From positions 496,001 to 560,000 of the forward strand of contig NZ_CP043568.1 of the NCBI RefSeq assembly GCF_014076415.1: 64,000 nucleotides of DNA, in the 5' to 3' direction. Below are positions 61,645 through 64,000 of the stretch, piece by piece (position 1 is the stretch's first letter; every line of letters starts with the position of its first letter). The translations under genes were made by a program, and so were the position numbers. This stretch comes from Comamonas testosteroni. Lineage in GTDB: Bacteria; Pseudomonadota; Gammaproteobacteria; Burkholderiales; Burkholderiaceae_C. The notes beneath the pieces were generated by a model. The model was not told the origin of the DNA. It saw only the letters and a program-made list of their open reading frames with translations, and made no database searches.

Positions 61645-62801
61645 GCCAGCCCCAAATCCTTCCTGCTTGGTATCGCTCTTCTGAGCACTACGTCGACATT
61701 GAATATGAAGCCATTTTCAAGCATTCTTGGCTATTTGCCTGTTTGACTCTGGAGCTGGAAGGAAAGGCACATTACGGCGTGCGCTTGGGCAACACTGAGT
61801 TGCTTTTGCAACTGGACGAAGAAGGTCATCCACGCGCCTTTTTGAACGTCTGCACCCACCGCCACGCTAAGCTGTGCGAGCCTGGGCAACACAAAGGCCC
61901 GGTGCGCTGCCCCTATCACAGTTGGGTCTTCAATAAACAAGGCATTCCTACAGGGATTCCATCCAAGCAGTGCTTTCCCCAAGTGGTGGCTGCTCCTGAG
62001 AAGTACCGTCTGGCTGAGTTTGCATGCGAAGTCGTTGGGCAGTTCATTTTTGTACGGCTTTCCTCCGAAGGCCCGGGGTTGCGTGAATATCTTGGCAATC
62101 AGTATGCTTTTCTGGAACGTGCCAGCCAAGGTATGAATGGCGTGCTCGATGAATTTCAGGAAGATGTGGCAGCCAACTGGAAAGTTGTCATTGAAAACTC
62201 ACTGGAGGGCTATCACGTCCCTGCCGTGCATACCCGCACTTTTGGCGAAATTGACGGCATGAGCCGAGAAGCGCAAGCACCCATCTTCTTCCTGGATGAC
62301 CCACTACATAGCCACCTAGAGCACGCCGCCGAACCGGATTGGGTGGCAAGATTTGCCCGCACTGAGCGCAAGATTGGCCAATGGCCGTGGCGCTTTGAGC
62401 ATTACACGCACCATCTGATTTTCCCGAATCTGACCATCACGTCGTTCATGGGCTACAGCTTTCATGTGCAGCGCTTCGACCCATTCACCGTAGACAAGAC
62501 CCGGGTGCATTCGCGCGCCGTCGGTGTGTGCTTGCGCAATAGCACAGAAGTTGGCGCGAAGATGATGGAGCGGATTTACGCTGACGGCCACGCCTTCACA
62601 CGCAAGGTGTTTGCAGAGGATGGGGACATCTGTCGCAAAGTACAAGCAGGGTTGGAGCAGGCTACACGCCCTGCCGTGCTGGGACTTGGCATTGAAGACC
62701 GGGTCGCGCACTTCCATCAAGCCTATTTCCGATGCTTACCTAAGGCATCGCAAAATAATGAGCACTTGGCCCCTGCAAAACATGAATTGCAGAACGTTTG
62801 A
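61641..62801 (+). CDS. Rieske non-heme iron oxygenase, alpha-subunit type
   Basis: The 386-residue product has the Rieske 2Fe-2S ligands Cys71, His73, Cys90 and His93 (CTHRHAKLCEPGQHKGPVRC). The mononuclear iron histidines 192 and 197 are in ENSLEGYHVPAVHTRT. Both centres look complete, so it should be a working oxygenase. No ferredoxin or reductase gene is adjacent, so electrons must come from elsewhere. Relatives act on aromatic rings, choline-like amines and sterols; in this cluster a sugar or acyl-chain hydroxylation or demethylation is the natural guess. Confidence 0.88.
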   Translation: MSQPQILPAWYRSSEHYVDIEYEAIFKHSWLFACLTLELEGKAHYGVRLGNTELLLQLDEEGHPRAFLNVCTHRHAKLCEPGQHKGPVRCPYHSWVFNKQGIPTGIPSKQCFPQVVAAPEKYRLAEFACEVVGQFIFVRLSSEGPGLREYLGNQYAFLERASQGMNGVLDEFQEDVAANWKVVIENSLEGYHVPAVHTRTFGEIDGMSREAQAPIFFLDDPLHSHLEHAAEPDWVARFARTERKIGQWPWRFEHYTHHLIFPNLTITSFMGYSFHVQRFDPFTVDKTRVHSRAVGVCLRNSTEVGAKMMERIYADGHAFTRKVFAEDGDICRKVQAGLEQATRPAVLGLGIEDRVAHFHQAYFRCLPKASQNNEHLAPAKHELQNV

Positions 62802-62891
62802 TTTCAGAATGCCTTGCCCATCAGCCGCGATCTGCTTCTATTTAAATAGCAAGCCAGTTCACGGAACCGATTGCGATGGCAGGACATGGAT

Positions 62892-64000
62892 ATGACCACA
62901 CCACATGGCATTGTTTGCCTGCCAGATCTACTGCGCGGCGTAAACAGCTTCTCGACAGCATTTTTCGATCTGGTGCGCGAGCCGATCCATCAAGGCGCAG
63001 GGTTAACGGTAGGCTGCCCTCCCGGGGGCAAAAAACCGCATAGTTTGGCCCCAGGCTTTGACGTCGCGGAGTTCCGTACCCGAGCCGGAGCACCCCCACA
63101 TATCTTCAAAGACAACGATGCCCGACAGGCTCAATGGTTCTTGAGCTACCACGATCTATCGGACAGCGCGATCGACTACCTTTTCGACCATCTGCCCGCA
63201 GCACACATGCTGCTGTCCTTTGAACTGCCGCCTTGGCTGGCACAGGCCTGTATCGCACGAGGTGTGGATTTCCTGGACATACGGCCGTCTCCTTTGCGCT
63301 TTGGCCGTGACCTGTACGTGGCGCTGCGCAGCAATCGCCCAGAGATACTGCAGCGCATCAGTGCCCATACAGTGCTCGAAGAAGAGCTGCGCCTGGAAGC
63401 CGCAGTGCTGGGGGCCAATGTGCGCATGCACAAAGAACGTTTGCAAAGCGAACGGGGCTTTGCGTTCGAAGACCTGGAAGACAGCCTGCTGTTCATCGCC
63501 CAGGCTCCTTACGACGCCTCATTGCTTGCACCGAATGGCAAGTCGTTGCGCGCCAGTGACTTTGCCGACCAACTGCGGGAGATGAGCCGGGGGCGACGCC
63601 TGCTGCACAAAGGCCACCCCTTCGCGCCCGACTTTGCCCAGCAGGAACGCGCCGCACTGCGTAAGATCACCGGCCAACAACCACGGCCATGCCTGCAAAA
63701 TGCCTACCAAATTCTCAGCAGCGACGAAGACCTGGCGCTGGTCGGAATCTCGTCAAGCCTGCTTCAAGAGGCTCGCTGGTTCGGCAAAGCCGCCACCGCA
63801 CTCTACCGGCCCCTTGTCCCACTAGCGGCTCCTGAGACACCAACCACCGATACATATCAGCAGGTACATTTCCACACCCTCCTGTCCCCAGCCTTCTGGC
63901 ACCAAGTGCTCAGCCCCCAAGGTCCTGCACCACGCCTGGCAGCGTTGCCCCAACTGGCCCATAACCATGCGCGAGAAACAATTGATCACTGGTGGGACTA
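62892..64000 (+). CDS. Large protein of unknown function, incomplete at window end (possible glycosyltransferase)
   Basis: An open frame runs from the ATG at 62892 to the last base without a stop (at least 369 residues). Translation begins MTTPHGIVCLPDLLRG and includes ALVGISSSLLQEARWFGKAA near residue 280. That segment reminds me of capsule-type and Kdo-type glycosyltransferases, where a Ser-Ser and Glu-Ala motif binds the nucleotide. No membrane helix or signal is visible. It is separated from the Rieske gene by 90 bases on the same strand. The call as a glycosyltransferase is a weak inference; gene length and domain end are unknown. Confidence 0.55.
   Translation, partial: MTTPHGIVCLPDLLRGVNSFSTAFFDLVREPIHQGAGLTVGCPPGGKKPHSLAPGFDVAEFRTRAGAPPHIFKDNDARQAQWFLSYHDLSDSAIDYLFDHLPAAHMLLSFELPPWLAQACIARGVDFLDIRPSPLRFGRDLYVALRSNRPEILQRISAHTVLEEELRLEAAVLGANVRMHKERLQSERGFAFEDLEDSLLFIAQAPYDASLLAPNGKSLRASDFADQLREMSRGRRLLHKGHPFAPDFAQQERAALRKITGQQPRPCLQNAYQILSSDEDLALVGISSSLLQEARWFGKAATALYRPLVPLAAPETPTTDTYQQVHFHTLLSPAFWHQVLSPQGPAPRLAALPQLAHNHARETIDHWWD

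Overview
This window looks like a chromosomal segment of a GC-rich betaproteobacterium of the family Comamonadaceae, most likely Comamonas (C. testosteroni/thiooxydans group) or a close relative. The grounds are two orphan Bug-type solute receptors, the order of the flagellar genes, three flagellin genes, and two dispersed repeat families that I associate with Comamonas, Acidovorax and Delftia. No species call can be proven by eye. I saw no rRNA, tRNA, CRISPR array, intact insertion sequence or prophage.

Positions 1-29,340 hold mixed housekeeping and accessory genes: the end of an AEC transporter, periplasmic asparaginase, priA, hemE, an OlsB-like acyltransferase, a DsbD/ScsB-type disulfide reductase, two Bug receptors, a MATE pump and a creatininase-family hydrolase. 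A Fur-box-led ferric iron ABC transporter (fbpABC-like, 17.1-21.0 kb) follows, then a PhzF protein and an aminotransferase divergent from its probable MocR regulator. The segment ends with a compact divergent locus (25.5-29.3 kb) of YdjC-type deacetylase, GtrA flippase, GT2 transferase and ArnT-like GT-C transferase. That is the gene set expected for aminosugar decoration of lipid A, as in Bordetella Lgm and Francisella NaxD/FlmK.

Positions 29,400-56,990 are a large flagellar region. flgN, flgM and flgA (minus strand) face flgBCDEFGHIJKL (plus strand). These are followed by an HDOD protein, flhB, flhA, flhF, a degenerate flhG-like gene and fliA. A minus-strand block carries fliT, fliS, fliD and two flagellins, and a third flagellin lies on the plus strand. 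A clear sigma-28 promoter precedes the middle flagellin.

Positions 57,084-64,000 start 17 bases after the terminator of the third flagellin and form one plus-strand cluster: acyl carrier protein, ketoacyl-ACP synthase III, SDR reductase, NeuD-type acyltransferase, methyltransferase, an unrecognised protein, a Rieske oxygenase and an incomplete large gene that runs off the window. The simplest reading is a flagellin glycan locus that builds a short 3-hydroxyacyl group and attaches it to an aminosugar, followed by methylation and a Rieske-type oxidation. This cluster is the best candidate in the window for a little-described system.
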